This document shows positions 1 through 6,128 of a stretch of 10,460 bases of DNA, piece by piece. The translations under genes and the position numbers were made by a program. Location: positions 1-10,460 of the forward strand of contig CAIQIL010000598.1 of the NCBI GenBank assembly GCA_903871865.1, in the 5' to 3' direction. Under the pieces are notes generated by a model that saw nothing but the letters and a program-made list of their open reading frames with translations, was not told the origin of the DNA and searched no databases. Position 1 is the stretch's first letter. Every line of letters starts with the position of its first letter. This stretch comes from an uncultured Burkholderiales bacterium (GTDB taxonomy: Bacteria > Pseudomonadota > Gammaproteobacteria > Burkholderiales > Burkholderiaceae_C).

Positions 1-10
1 CTGCCTGCCC

Positions 11-40
11 AAAACCCGCCACAGCCTGGCGGGTTTTTTT
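11..40 (+). terminator. Intrinsic (rho-independent) terminator of an upstream gene
   Basis: A perfect 10-bp stem (11-20 paired with 28-37) with a 7-nt loop (21-27) has a GC-rich core and runs into seven T residues at 34-40. This is the classical intrinsic terminator form on the plus strand. It must end a gene lying left of the window. The A-run at 11-14 gives only a short U tail on the minus strand, so termination of plus-strand transcripts is the main expectation. It also suggests that the oxygenase gene downstream needs its own promoter. Confidence 0.9.
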
Positions 41-45
41 CGCCT

Positions 46-87
46 GCACGCGGCGCATGCCCCCGCGATCCTGGGGGCGGCGCGTGC
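46..87. repeat. Imperfect inverted repeat (long hairpin) in the leader before the oxygenase gene
   Basis: The outer arms GCACGCG (46-52) and CGCGTGC (81-87) are perfect complements. The inner arms GCCCCC (59-64) and GGGGGC (73-78) also pair, around an 8-nt loop, and a small asymmetric interior loop separates the two stems. No T-tract follows, so this is not an intrinsic terminator. It could be a REP-like intergenic element or a structured leader, or it could arise by chance in GC-rich DNA. The rest of 41-234 shows no gene I can support. Confidence 0.5.
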
Positions 88-234
88 CGCAGCGCCCGCG
101 CCCACGCGCAGCAGCGCATCCCCGGTGCATGATCCCGCCATGCGCAAGCGCCTGCGACAGCGGGTGTGGACGACGCGACAAACACACAGGCAGTTCGGTG
201 CGCGTCCAGCGCTGCACCGATGGGGGATCACGAG

Positions 235-1506
235 ATGGATGCAGCGCGCGAAGCGGTGGGTGAACCTGCGCAGGGCCCGAGGCCACCTCCGGGGCGCCAC
301 GGCGCGGACATGGTGCGCTCGCGGGCCCAGGCGGCGCGCTTGCGCCTGATGATCAAGGGCAACCCGGAGCCCAGCGAGGCCGAGTGGCAGGCCCTGGGCC
401 AGGCGCATTGGCGCGGCGACCCGCTGGCCGATGCGGTCATCGACTGGATGCACGCCGAGGGCATGGACCGCGCTTGGCCGCGGCTGGAGGCTGCGCTGGC
501 CCAAGGCCTGTCAGCGGTGCGGCCGCAGGACGAGGCTTTGCGTGCCTACCTCCAGGCCACCGAGGTGACGCCGCCCTGGCTGGACACCGACCGTGTGCGC
601 CGGGGCGCCGAAGTGCTGCAAACCACGGGTCTGCACGGCATGATGGTGTTGCGCGATGCGGGCCTGATGGCCGGCTACCAGGCCTCGGCCATCAACCAGA
701 CCTTGGTGCAGACCGGCGCTCTGCACGGTGGTGCCCACAAGCGCGTGGCCGAGACCGCCGCCTGGTGGTTGGCTTGCACGGCCGATGGCGGCATGGCCCT
801 GGGGGCCGATGGCCACCGGCAGACGGTGCGGGTGCGCCTCATGCACGCCCTGGTGCGTGGCCGCCTGCAGCGCTCGCCGCATTGGGACGCGGAGTGGCTG
901 GGCCTGCCGATCAACCAAGTGGACATGCAGGCCACCTACCTCGCTTTCAGTGCGGTGCAACTGCTGGGCCTGCGCATGACTGGCATGCTGATCAGCCCCT
1001 CTGATGCCGATGCCGTGATGCACCTGTGGCGTCACATCGGGTGGTTGATGGGCGTGGAGGATGCGCTCATGTGCGACGACGAAGCCACGGGCCGCGTCCT
1101 GCTCTACCGCAACGTCATTGGCCAGGCGCCCGCCGACCACACCAGCGCGCAGCTGGCCCGCGCCCTGATGGACGAGCCCCTGAGCCGCCCCTACCCCTGG
1201 GCCCAGGCGTTGAGGGGTCGCATCGACCGCGAGCGCCACCTCAGCCTGGTGAGTTGGTTCGTGGGTGCCCAGGGCATGCGCAACCTGGGGCTGCCGCAGC
1301 GCGCGCCCTGGTACCCGCTGATGCTGCTGGCACCGACCGCCGCCGGCAGCCTGGCTTTGCGGGCCTTGCCCTTCCTGGAGACGCCATGGCGTGCGGTGTC
1401 GCGCTGGCAGCAGACGCGCTTCCATCGGCACATGGTGCGAGAGCCGAAGGCCGGTGAGGCCACGGCTGCGGGGACGCCAGAACCGGCATCGGCGCGCAAA
1501 CGCTAG
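235..1506 (+). CDS. MpaB/Lcp-family (DUF2236) oxygenase-like protein
   Basis: This 423-residue protein resembles the DUF2236 family, which includes the fungal oxygenase MpaB and the bacterial latex-clearing protein Lcp, a b-type haem rubber dioxygenase. From known Lcp biochemistry, Arg164, Thr168 and His198 (axial haem ligand) are key residues. Here the motif KRVAET gives R170 and T174, and RLMHA gives H204. The spacings of 4 and 30 residues are identical to Lcp. No signal peptide is visible, whereas Lcp is exported, so a cytoplasmic role is inferred and the substrate is unknown. The C-terminus has a hydrophobic stretch (MLLAPTAAG, about residues 362-371) and a low-complexity charged tail. 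The ATG at 235 was chosen because a G-rich run (222-227) precedes it at suitable spacing. Other starts in frame are GTG 166 and ATG 220. ilvA begins 39 nt after the stop, so cotranscription is possible, but no functional link is evident. Confidence 0.8.
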   Translation: MDAAREAVGEPAQGPRPPPGRHGADMVRSRAQAARLRLMIKGNPEPSEAEWQALGQAHWRGDPLADAVIDWMHAEGMDRAWPRLEAALAQGLSAVRPQDEALRAYLQATEVTPPWLDTDRVRRGAEVLQTTGLHGMMVLRDAGLMAGYQASAINQTLVQTGALHGGAHKRVAETAAWWLACTADGGMALGADGHRQTVRVRLMHALVRGRLQRSPHWDAEWLGLPINQVDMQATYLAFSAVQLLGLRMTGMLISPSDADAVMHLWRHIGWLMGVEDALMCDDEATGRVLLYRNVIGQAPADHTSAQLARALMDEPLSRPYPWAQALRGRIDRERHLSLVSWFVGAQGMRNLGLPQRAPWYPLMLLAPTAAGSLALRALPFLETPWRAVSRWQQTRFHRHMVREPKAGEATAAGTPEPASARKR

Positions 1507-1533
1507 ACTGTCGGGCTCTGCCCCTCGCCCCTC

Positions 1534-1537
1534 GGAG
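1534..1537 (+). promoter_or_regulatory. Ribosome binding site of ilvA
   Basis: GGAG at 1534-1537 lies 8 nt before ATG 1546. This spacing favours ATG 1546 over the in-frame TTG at 1540, which would leave only 2 nt. Confidence 0.65.
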
Positions 1538-1545
1538 CCTTGTCC

Positions 1546-3201
1546 ATGCCCACCGCGCGTCCTGCCGCACCCCAGAAAACCGCCCAGCCAAAAGCTGCCG
1601 TGAAAGCTGCTGTGAACGCCGCAGTCAAAGCCGCAGTCAAAGCGGCCAGCAAGGCGCCTGCCCAGGCCGCCGCCCCGTTGAGCATCCAGGACTACCTGCG
1701 CAAGATCCTCACCAGCCATGTCTATGACGTGGCCATCGAGAGCCCGCTGGACGAAGCGCGCAGCCTGTCGCGCCGTCTGGGTCACCACGTCTTTTTCAAG
1801 CGCGAAGACAAGCAGCCCGTCTTCAGCTTCAAGCTGCGTGGCGCGTACAACAAGATGGCCAGCCTGAGCAAAGCCCAGCTGGCCAAGGGCGTGATCTGCG
1901 CATCGGCGGGCAACCATGCGCAAGGCGTGGCCATGGGCGCCAAGCGCCTGGGCTGTCAGGCCACCATCGTGATGCCGACGACGACGCCTCAGGTCAAGAT
2001 CGACGCGGTGCGGCATTTCGGTGGCGACCACGTGCAGATCGTGCTGGAAGGCGAGAGCTACTCCGACGCGGCCCTGCACGCCAAGGCGCTGGAGCGCAAG
2101 AAGGGCATGACCTTCGTCCACCCCTTCGACGACCCGGACGTCATCGCCGGCCAGGGCACGGTGGCCATGGAGATCCTGCGCCAGCACCCGGGCCCCATCG
2201 ACGGCATCTTCGTGGCCATCGGTGGTGGCGGCCTCATCAGCGGTGTGGCCGCTTACGTCAAGGCCGTGCGTCCCGAGGTGAAGGTCATCGGCGTGCAAAT
2301 GAGCGACTCCGACGCCATGGTGCGTTCGGTGAAGGCGGGCGAGCGCGTGACGCTGTCCGACGTCGGTTTGTTCTCCGATGGCACGGCGGTCAAGCTGGTG
2401 GGCGAAGAGACGCTGCGCCTGACGCGCGAGCTGGTCGATGACATCGTCACCGTCAACACGGACGCGGTGTGCGCCGCCATCAAGGACATCTACCAAGACA
2501 CCCGCTCCATCGTCGAGCCCGCGGGCGCGCTGGGCGTGGCCGCGCTCAAGCAGTACGCCGAGCGGCATGGTGGCCAGGGCAAGACCTACATCGCCATCAA
2601 CTGCGGCGCGAACATGAACTTCGACCGCCTGCGCTTCGTGGCCGAGCGTGCCGAGGTGGGCGAGGAGCGCGAGGCCCTGCTGGCGGTCACCATCCCGGAA
2701 GAGCGCGGCTCGTTCAAGCGTTTCTGTGAGACGGTGGGCCCGCGCAGCGTCACGGAGTTCAACTACCGCATCTCCGACGAAAAGCGCGCGCACGTGTTCG
2801 TGGGCCTGAGCACGAAGGAGAAGGGCGAGTCCAAGCAAATCGCCAAAGCCTTCAAGGCCGAAGGCTTCGGCACGGTGGACCTGACCTACGACGAGTTGGC
2901 CAAGACGCACATCCGCCACATGGTCGGCGGGAGATCACCCCTGGCCGCAGGCGAGCGGCTCTACAGCTTCATCTTCCCGGAGCGCCCCGGCGCGCTGATG
3001 GGCTTCCTGACCAGCTTGCCGCCGGGCTGGAACATCAGCCTCTTCCACTACCGCAACCAGGGCGCCGACTATGGCCGCATCCTGGTGGGCCTGCAGGTGC
3101 CGGAGAACGAGGCCAAGCGCATCCCCAAGGTGCTGGACAAGCTGGGCTATGTGTACGTCGACGAGACGCGCAACCCTGTGTATCAATTGTTCCTGCGCTG
3201 A
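1546..3201 (+). CDS. ilvA: Threonine ammonia-lyase, biosynthetic (threonine deaminase)
   Basis: IlvA is a PLP enzyme that converts L-threonine to 2-oxobutanoate and ammonia, the first committed step to isoleucine. The protein has 551 residues, somewhat longer than E. coli IlvA (514). The catalytic fold runs from about residue 46 to 370. The PLP lysine is K96 in SFKLRGA, a substrate-loop motif SAGNHAQGV lies near 120-128, and the phosphate-binding glycine loop GGGGL is at 226-230. Two ACT-like regulatory domains follow (about 376-450 and 471-548), as in the isoleucine-feedback-inhibited biosynthetic form. Their presence argues against the short catabolic TdcB type. Residues 1-45 are an Ala/Lys/Pro-rich tail with KAAV repeats, absent from the standard enzyme and probably disordered. 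The gene follows the oxygenase gene by 39 nt and converges on gspC. No leader-peptide attenuator is visible upstream. Confidence 0.95.
   Translation: MPTARPAAPQKTAQPKAAVKAAVNAAVKAAVKAASKAPAQAAAPLSIQDYLRKILTSHVYDVAIESPLDEARSLSRRLGHHVFFKREDKQPVFSFKLRGAYNKMASLSKAQLAKGVICASAGNHAQGVAMGAKRLGCQATIVMPTTTPQVKIDAVRHFGGDHVQIVLEGESYSDAALHAKALERKKGMTFVHPFDDPDVIAGQGTVAMEILRQHPGPIDGIFVAIGGGGLISGVAAYVKAVRPEVKVIGVQMSDSDAMVRSVKAGERVTLSDVGLFSDGTAVKLVGEETLRLTRELVDDIVTVNTDAVCAAIKDIYQDTRSIVEPAGALGVAALKQYAERHGGQGKTYIAINCGANMNFDRLRFVAERAEVGEEREALLAVTIPEERGSFKRFCETVGPRSVTEFNYRISDEKRAHVFVGLSTKEKGESKQIAKAFKAEGFGTVDLTYDELAKTHIRHMVGGRSPLAAGERLYSFIFPERPGALMGFLTSLPPGWNISLFHYRNQGADYGRILVGLQVPENEAKRIPKVLDKLGYVYVDETRNPVYQLFLR
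1591..1662 (+). repeat. 12-nt tandem repeat encoding KAAV units at the IlvA N-terminus
   Basis: Six consecutive in-frame 12-nt units encode KAAV, KAAV, NAAV, KAAV, KAAS and KAPA. Units 1-2 (1591-1602, 1603-1614) are near-identical to each other, as are units 3-4 (1615-1626, 1627-1638). The last two units are degenerate. The pattern suggests stepwise duplication within the coding sequence. The period is a multiple of three, so changes in copy number would keep the reading frame. Confidence 0.85.
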
Positions 3202-3209
3202 AACAACAA

Positions 3210-3230
3210 GGGCCGCTGGTGAGGCGGCCC
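3210..3230 (-). terminator. Hairpin between convergent ilvA and gspC, probable gspC terminator
   Basis: A 7-bp perfect stem (3210-3216 with 3224-3230) encloses a 7-nt loop. Read on the minus strand, it is followed by TTGTTGTTT, a T-rich tail, 55 nt beyond the gspC stop. On the plus strand the hairpin is followed by GGGGC with no T-tract, so for ilvA it would be a weak or factor-assisted terminator at best. Confidence 0.5.
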
Positions 3231-3285
3231 GGGGCATCTGGCGGTGAGTGCAAGGGCCGCGCAAGGGCTCGTCAGGCGGCGCGGC

Positions 3286-3933
3286 TCAGGCGCCTTCGGG
3301 CGATGACAGCGCACCGCTGGCGCCCTCATGCGGCGGCGCCATGCGCGTGGGCACTTGGCTGGGCGGCGGCTGGCCCCCTTGCCCGCTCAGACCCGCTTGG
3401 CCCGCCATCGGGCCGCCTGCGCCACCGGACAGCGGCATGGGCGTGCTGCCATTGACCACGCCGGTGGGCGGGGGCAGCGAGCCTGTGTTGGGGGCTTGCA
3501 GCGGGGGCAGGTCCAGCGAGACCAGCGCGGGCCCTTGGCCCGGACCGATCTGGGCACCGCGCTGGTTGATGGCCAGCAGCGTCATTTCGCCATCGATCAC
3601 GCCGCCGACGCGCACGGCACGCGCCGGTTTGCCGTCGATGGACAGCAGGGCCACGCCCTGGTCGGTGCCGCTGCGGGGGGCGATGACACCCAGCAGCTTG
3701 AGGCGCGCAGACAGCGTGGCCGCAGCGCCCATGTCCACCACCGGAGCGCCCGGTGTGGTTGTCGCAGGGCCGGTCAGCAAGCGGCGGCTGTCGCCGTGCG
3801 CGCCGCCATCCAGCGTGACCGACGAGGCGTTGTAGGGCACACCCGCGGGGCGGGCGATCCAGCGCAGGCCCCAGAAGGCGAGGCTGGCGGCCACGGCGGC
3901 CCAAACGAGGAGTGCAAAGAGACGTGATGCCAT
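3286..3933 (-). CDS. gspC: Type II secretion system inner-membrane protein GspC
   Basis: GspC links the inner-membrane platform to the secretin GspD. The 215-residue protein starts with a short cytoplasmic end and one membrane helix (about residues 5-25, LFALLVWAAVAASLAFWGL). A linker follows, then the HR domain (about 72-142), recognisable by LSARLKLLGVIAP, then IDGKPARAVRVG, and TLLAINQRGAQI. In known systems this domain binds the N0 domain of GspD. The C-terminus (about 143-215) is rich in Pro, Gly and Ser and has no PDZ or coiled-coil domain, unlike the longer enterobacterial GspC. The gene is divergent from gspG, on the opposite strand from the rest of the cluster. ATG 3933 places the start just before the helix, but no Shine-Dalgarno sequence precedes it. 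An in-frame ATG at 3972 would add 13 residues and also lacks one. Confidence 0.85.
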   Translation of the reverse strand: MASRLFALLVWAAVAASLAFWGLRWIARPAGVPYNASSVTLDGGAHGDSRRLLTGPATTTPGAPVVDMGAAATLSARLKLLGVIAPRSGTDQGVALLSIDGKPARAVRVGGVIDGEMTLLAINQRGAQIGPGQGPALVSLDLPPLQAPNTGSLPPPTGVVNGSTPMPLSGGAGGPMAGQAGLSGQGGQPPPSQVPTRMAPPHEGASGALSSPEGA

Positions 3934-4084
3934 GATGTGGACATTATGATGGTTGCCAAGCGCATGGTGCATCGAGAAGATGACCGGTGAACCCCGGGTT
4001 CATCCTCCGTCGCCGCGGCAGCCCGCTCGGGCATGCTGGCGGCCTCGGACACGCTGGGCGCTGACTCACACCTTGGACTGGAAC
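3934..4084. promoter_or_regulatory. Divergent gspC/gspG intergenic region with overlapping -10-like boxes
   Basis: The 151 nt between the two start codons should hold both promoters. The only AT-rich spot reads TATGAT on the plus strand (3945-3950) and CATAAT on the minus strand (3943-3948), each one mismatch from the sigma-70 -10 consensus. Neither has a convincing -35 box. If the minus-strand box is used, gspC mRNA would start only a few nucleotides before ATG 3933. Experimental start sites are not known. Confidence 0.4.
3988..4002. promoter_or_regulatory. 15-bp palindrome, candidate operator or leader hairpin upstream of gspG
   Basis: TGAACCC and GGGTTCA form perfect 7-nt inverted arms around a single C. 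The site lies 82 nt before the gspG start and 54 nt from the gspC start, in the divergent intergenic region. Such symmetry suits a dimeric regulator. As RNA it would give a 6-bp hairpin with a 3-nt loop. I do not recognise a named regulator's site. Confidence 0.4.
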
Positions 4085-4543
4085 ATGAAGACGTTTGCAC
4101 ATTCTCCGCGCTGGGTTCGCCAGACGGCTCAGGCCGCACAGCGCGGCTTCACCCTGATCGAACTGATGGTCGTGCTGGTCATCATCGGCCTGCTGGCCGC
4201 GCTGATCGTGCCCAATGTGCTGGACCGCGCCGACGACGCCCGCGTGACCGCCGCGAAAACCGACATCAGCAACCTGACGCAGGCGCTCAAGCTCTACCGC
4301 CTGGACAACCAGCGCTACCCGACGGGTGAGCAGGGCCTGCAGGCCCTGGTGACCAAGCCCACGGCGGCCCCGATCCCCAACAACTGGAAGCCCTACCTGG
4401 AAAAGCTGCCCATGGACCCCTGGGGCAAGCCTTACCAGTATGTGAGCCCGGGTGTGAAGGGCGCGGTCGATGTGTTCAGCTTTGGCGCAGACGGCCAGAG
4501 CGGCGGCGAAGGTCGGGACGCCGACATCGGTTCCTGGCAGTGA
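4085..4543 (+). CDS. gspG: Type II secretion system major pseudopilin GspG
   Basis: GspG is the main subunit of the periplasmic pseudopilus that drives substrates through the secretin. The 152-residue precursor has a class III prepilin signal: cleavage is expected after G21 in QRG/FTLIEL, giving a mature N-terminal Phe with Glu at +5 (E26), followed by a hydrophobic helix (VVLVIIGLLAALIVPNVL). The family signatures YPTGEQGLQALVTKP and LPMDPWGKPYQYVSPG are present. The C-terminal loop has aspartates (GADG, DADIG) in the region known to bind calcium in GspG. The 21-residue leader is rather long. ATG 4085 was chosen because the frame upstream has no membrane-type or conserved sequence. Only a weak GGA (4075-4077) precedes it. 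gspG heads the plus-strand gsp unit, and its stop overlaps the start of gspH. Confidence 0.97.
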   Translation: MKTFAHSPRWVRQTAQAAQRGFTLIELMVVLVIIGLLAALIVPNVLDRADDARVTAAKTDISNLTQALKLYRLDNQRYPTGEQGLQALVTKPTAAPIPNNWKPYLEKLPMDPWGKPYQYVSPGVKGAVDVFSFGADGQSGGEGRDADIGSWQ

Positions 4544-5031
4544 CCCTGTCCGGCCGTGACGCCGTCCGGCAGCGGGGCTTCACCCTGCTGGAGTTGATGG
4601 TCGTGGTGGCCATGATCGCCATCACCACGGCGGTGGTCAGCTTCGCCATCCCCGACACCTCGACGACCCGCCTGGAGCGTGAGGCCGCCCGGCTGATCGC
4701 GCTGATCGAGTCGGCCCGCACGCAGGCGCGCTCGGGCGCGTTGACCGTGCTGTGGGTGCCTCAGTCCAAGGGCGACGAGGCCGATTTCCAGTTCCTCGGC
4801 CTGCCGCCGGCCCTGATGCCGCCGCTGCGCTGGATGGAGCGCGAAGTCCGCGCCGAGGTCGTCGGCGGGCGCAGCATCGTGCTGGGCCCTGAGCCCGTGA
4901 TCGGTGCGCAAAGCATCATCCTGCGGCTGGAAGACAAGCAAATCGTCATCGGCACCGACGGCCTGGGGCCTTTCGAGGTGACCACGGGCGAGCCCGCCGG
5001 CGATGGCGCGGCGGTGGAGGCGCGGCCATGA
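4540..5031 (+). CDS. gspH: Type II secretion system minor pseudopilin GspH
   Basis: GspH is a minor pseudopilin in the tip region of the T2SS pseudopilus. The 163-residue precursor starts with GTG at 4540. GTGA overlaps the gspG stop by 4 nt, so translation is probably coupled to gspG. No ATG occurs before the prepilin motif, which supports the GTG start. Cleavage is expected after G13 in RQRG/FTLLEL, with Glu at +5 (E18), followed by a hydrophobic helix (MVVVAMIAITTAVVSFAIP). The downstream segment with EREAARLIALIESARTQA and a beta-rich C-terminal half (REVRAEVVGGR, GPFEV) fits the GspH family. Identification rests on this pattern and the gene order between gspG and gspI. Confidence 0.92.
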   Translation: MTLSGRDAVRQRGFTLLELMVVVAMIAITTAVVSFAIPDTSTTRLEREAARLIALIESARTQARSGALTVLWVPQSKGDEADFQFLGLPPALMPPLRWMEREVRAEVVGGRSIVLGPEPVIGAQSIILRLEDKQIVIGTDGLGPFEVTTGEPAGDGAAVEARP

Positions 5032-5384
5032 CGGCGCGCGGCATGACCCTCATCGAGGTGCTGGTGGCGCTGGCCATCGTGGCCATCACGCTGACGGCGG
5101 GCCTCAAGGCGGCCGGTGGCCTGACGGTCAACGCGCAGCGCATGACCGACCTGACCTCGGCGCAGTGGTGCGCCGAAAACCAGCTCACCGCGCTCAAGCT
5201 GGGCAAGATCTACCCGCCGGTGGGTGACAGCGACTTCACCTGCCAGCAAATGGGCCGCCAGCTGCCGGGCCGCATGGTGGTGCGGCCCACGCCCAATGTG
5301 AACTTCCGTCGGGTCGATGCGGTGGTGATGGACGAAGGCGAGCAGCCCATCGTCAAGCTTTCGACCGTGTTGTCGCGGTTCTGA
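5028..5384 (+). CDS. gspI: Type II secretion system minor pseudopilin GspI
   Basis: GspI is the small minor pseudopilin that nucleates the GspI-J-K tip complex in known systems. The 118-residue precursor has a very short 5-residue leader, MTARG/MTLIEV, with Met at +1 and Glu at +5 (E10). Met or Phe is normal at +1. The helix (VLVALAIVAITLTAGLKAAG) is followed by the GspI hallmark around WCAENQL (residues 47-53). Two cysteines, C48 and C72, could pair in the periplasm. The ATG at 5028 overlaps the gspH stop in an ATGA arrangement, indicating translational coupling. The gspJ start lies 9 nt after the stop. Confidence 0.95.
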   Translation: MTARGMTLIEVLVALAIVAITLTAGLKAAGGLTVNAQRMTDLTSAQWCAENQLTALKLGKIYPPVGDSDFTCQQMGRQLPGRMVVRPTPNVNFRRVDAVVMDEGEQPIVKLSTVLSRF

Positions 5385-5393
5385 CGGTCCAAC

Positions 5394-6128
5394 ATGGCGC
5401 GCACACCTTTTCCCCAACGCGGCTTCACCCTCATCGAGGTGCTGGTGGCGCTGCTGATTTTGTCGGTGCTGGCGGCGACGGCCTGGAAGGGCATCGACGC
5501 CATCAGCACGGCCCGCCAGGTCGCCGATGGCAGCCTGAAGCAGACGCTGCGGGTGCAGTCGGTGATGACGCAGCTGGACGCCGACCTGTCGCAGGTGATC
5601 GACACGCAGATCGTCACGGGCATGCAGTTCGACGGCGCCAACCTGCGCCTGACGCGCCGCACCTCGGCGGGCGTGCAGGTGGTGGTGTGGACGGTGCGTG
5701 AGCGCCGCCTGCTGCGCTGGGCCAGCCCCGAGACCTCCCGTGTGGGCGATTTGCAGGCCTACTGGCGCACCTCCAACCAGTTGCAGGGGCGCGAGGTGGG
5801 CACGCTGGTGGCGCTCAACGGCGTGGACCAGTGGCAGGTGTACTGCTTCCGCAATGGCAGCCTGAGCAATTGCCAGTCCACGGGCAATGTGGTGCGCGTG
5901 CCTGCGCCGCCAGCGGCGTCGGGTGCGGCACCAAGCGCCGGCACGGGTGGCGCAACCAGTGGCACGACAGGCGGCACCTCGGGTGGCACTTCGGGCGAAG
6001 GCGCCGTGGCCGCACTGGCCAACCGCGAGCAACTGCCTCAGGCCGTGCGTTCCCAGCTGTCGCTGGGCGAGGGCAGCGGCATGGCCGGTGTCGTCACCCG
6101 CGACATGATGTTGTCCCCCCAGCCATGA
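5394..6128 (+). CDS. gspJ: Type II secretion system minor pseudopilin GspJ
   Basis: GspJ is part of the pseudopilus tip with GspI and GspK. The 244-residue precursor has leader MARTPFPQRG cleaved before FTLIEVLVAL, with Glu at +5 (E15) and a hydrophobic helix to about residue 30. The family features AWKGIDAISTARQVADGS, MTQLDADLSQV and the RLTRR strand are present. C151 and C160 flank a short loop and may form a disulfide. Residues 172-203 form a Pro/Ala- then Gly/Thr/Ser-rich low-complexity stretch, absent from compact GspJ proteins, before a conserved-looking C-terminal end (QLPQAVRSQLSL) typical of the family. It looks like a flexible insertion within the last domain. The TGA stop overlaps the start of gspK. 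Confidence 0.95.
   Translation: MARTPFPQRGFTLIEVLVALLILSVLAATAWKGIDAISTARQVADGSLKQTLRVQSVMTQLDADLSQVIDTQIVTGMQFDGANLRLTRRTSAGVQVVVWTVRERRLLRWASPETSRVGDLQAYWRTSNQLQGREVGTLVALNGVDQWQVYCFRNGSLSNCQSTGNVVRVPAPPAASGAAPSAGTGGATSGTTGGTSGGTSGEGAVAALANREQLPQAVRSQLSLGEGSGMAGVVTRDMMLSPQP
5934..6002 (+). repeat. Gly/Thr/Ser-rich low-complexity stretch with 12-nt repeats inside gspJ
   Basis: This segment encodes an Ala/Gly/Thr/Ser run that includes two adjacent GGTS units, at 5970-5981 and 5982-5993. Those units match at 10 of 12 bases and differ only at third codon positions. Related GTT, GTG and ATSG words precede them. It reads as an expanded flexible linker. Confidence 0.65.

Noticed and set aside
1540..1545. 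TTG start for ilvA two codons upstream
   Set aside because: The GGAG at 1534-1537 is correctly spaced for ATG 1546 and too close to the TTG.
511..2919. Very long minus-strand open frame (802 codons) antisense to the oxygenase gene and ilvA
   Set aside because: Its translation is His/Gln/Arg/Gly-rich with no recognisable domain. It is the usual high-GC antisense shadow of two well-supported plus-strand genes.
5831..6124. Upstream in-frame extension of gspK
   Set aside because: It lies wholly within gspJ in another frame. The prepilin leader beginning at 6125 fits GspK and overlaps the gspJ stop.
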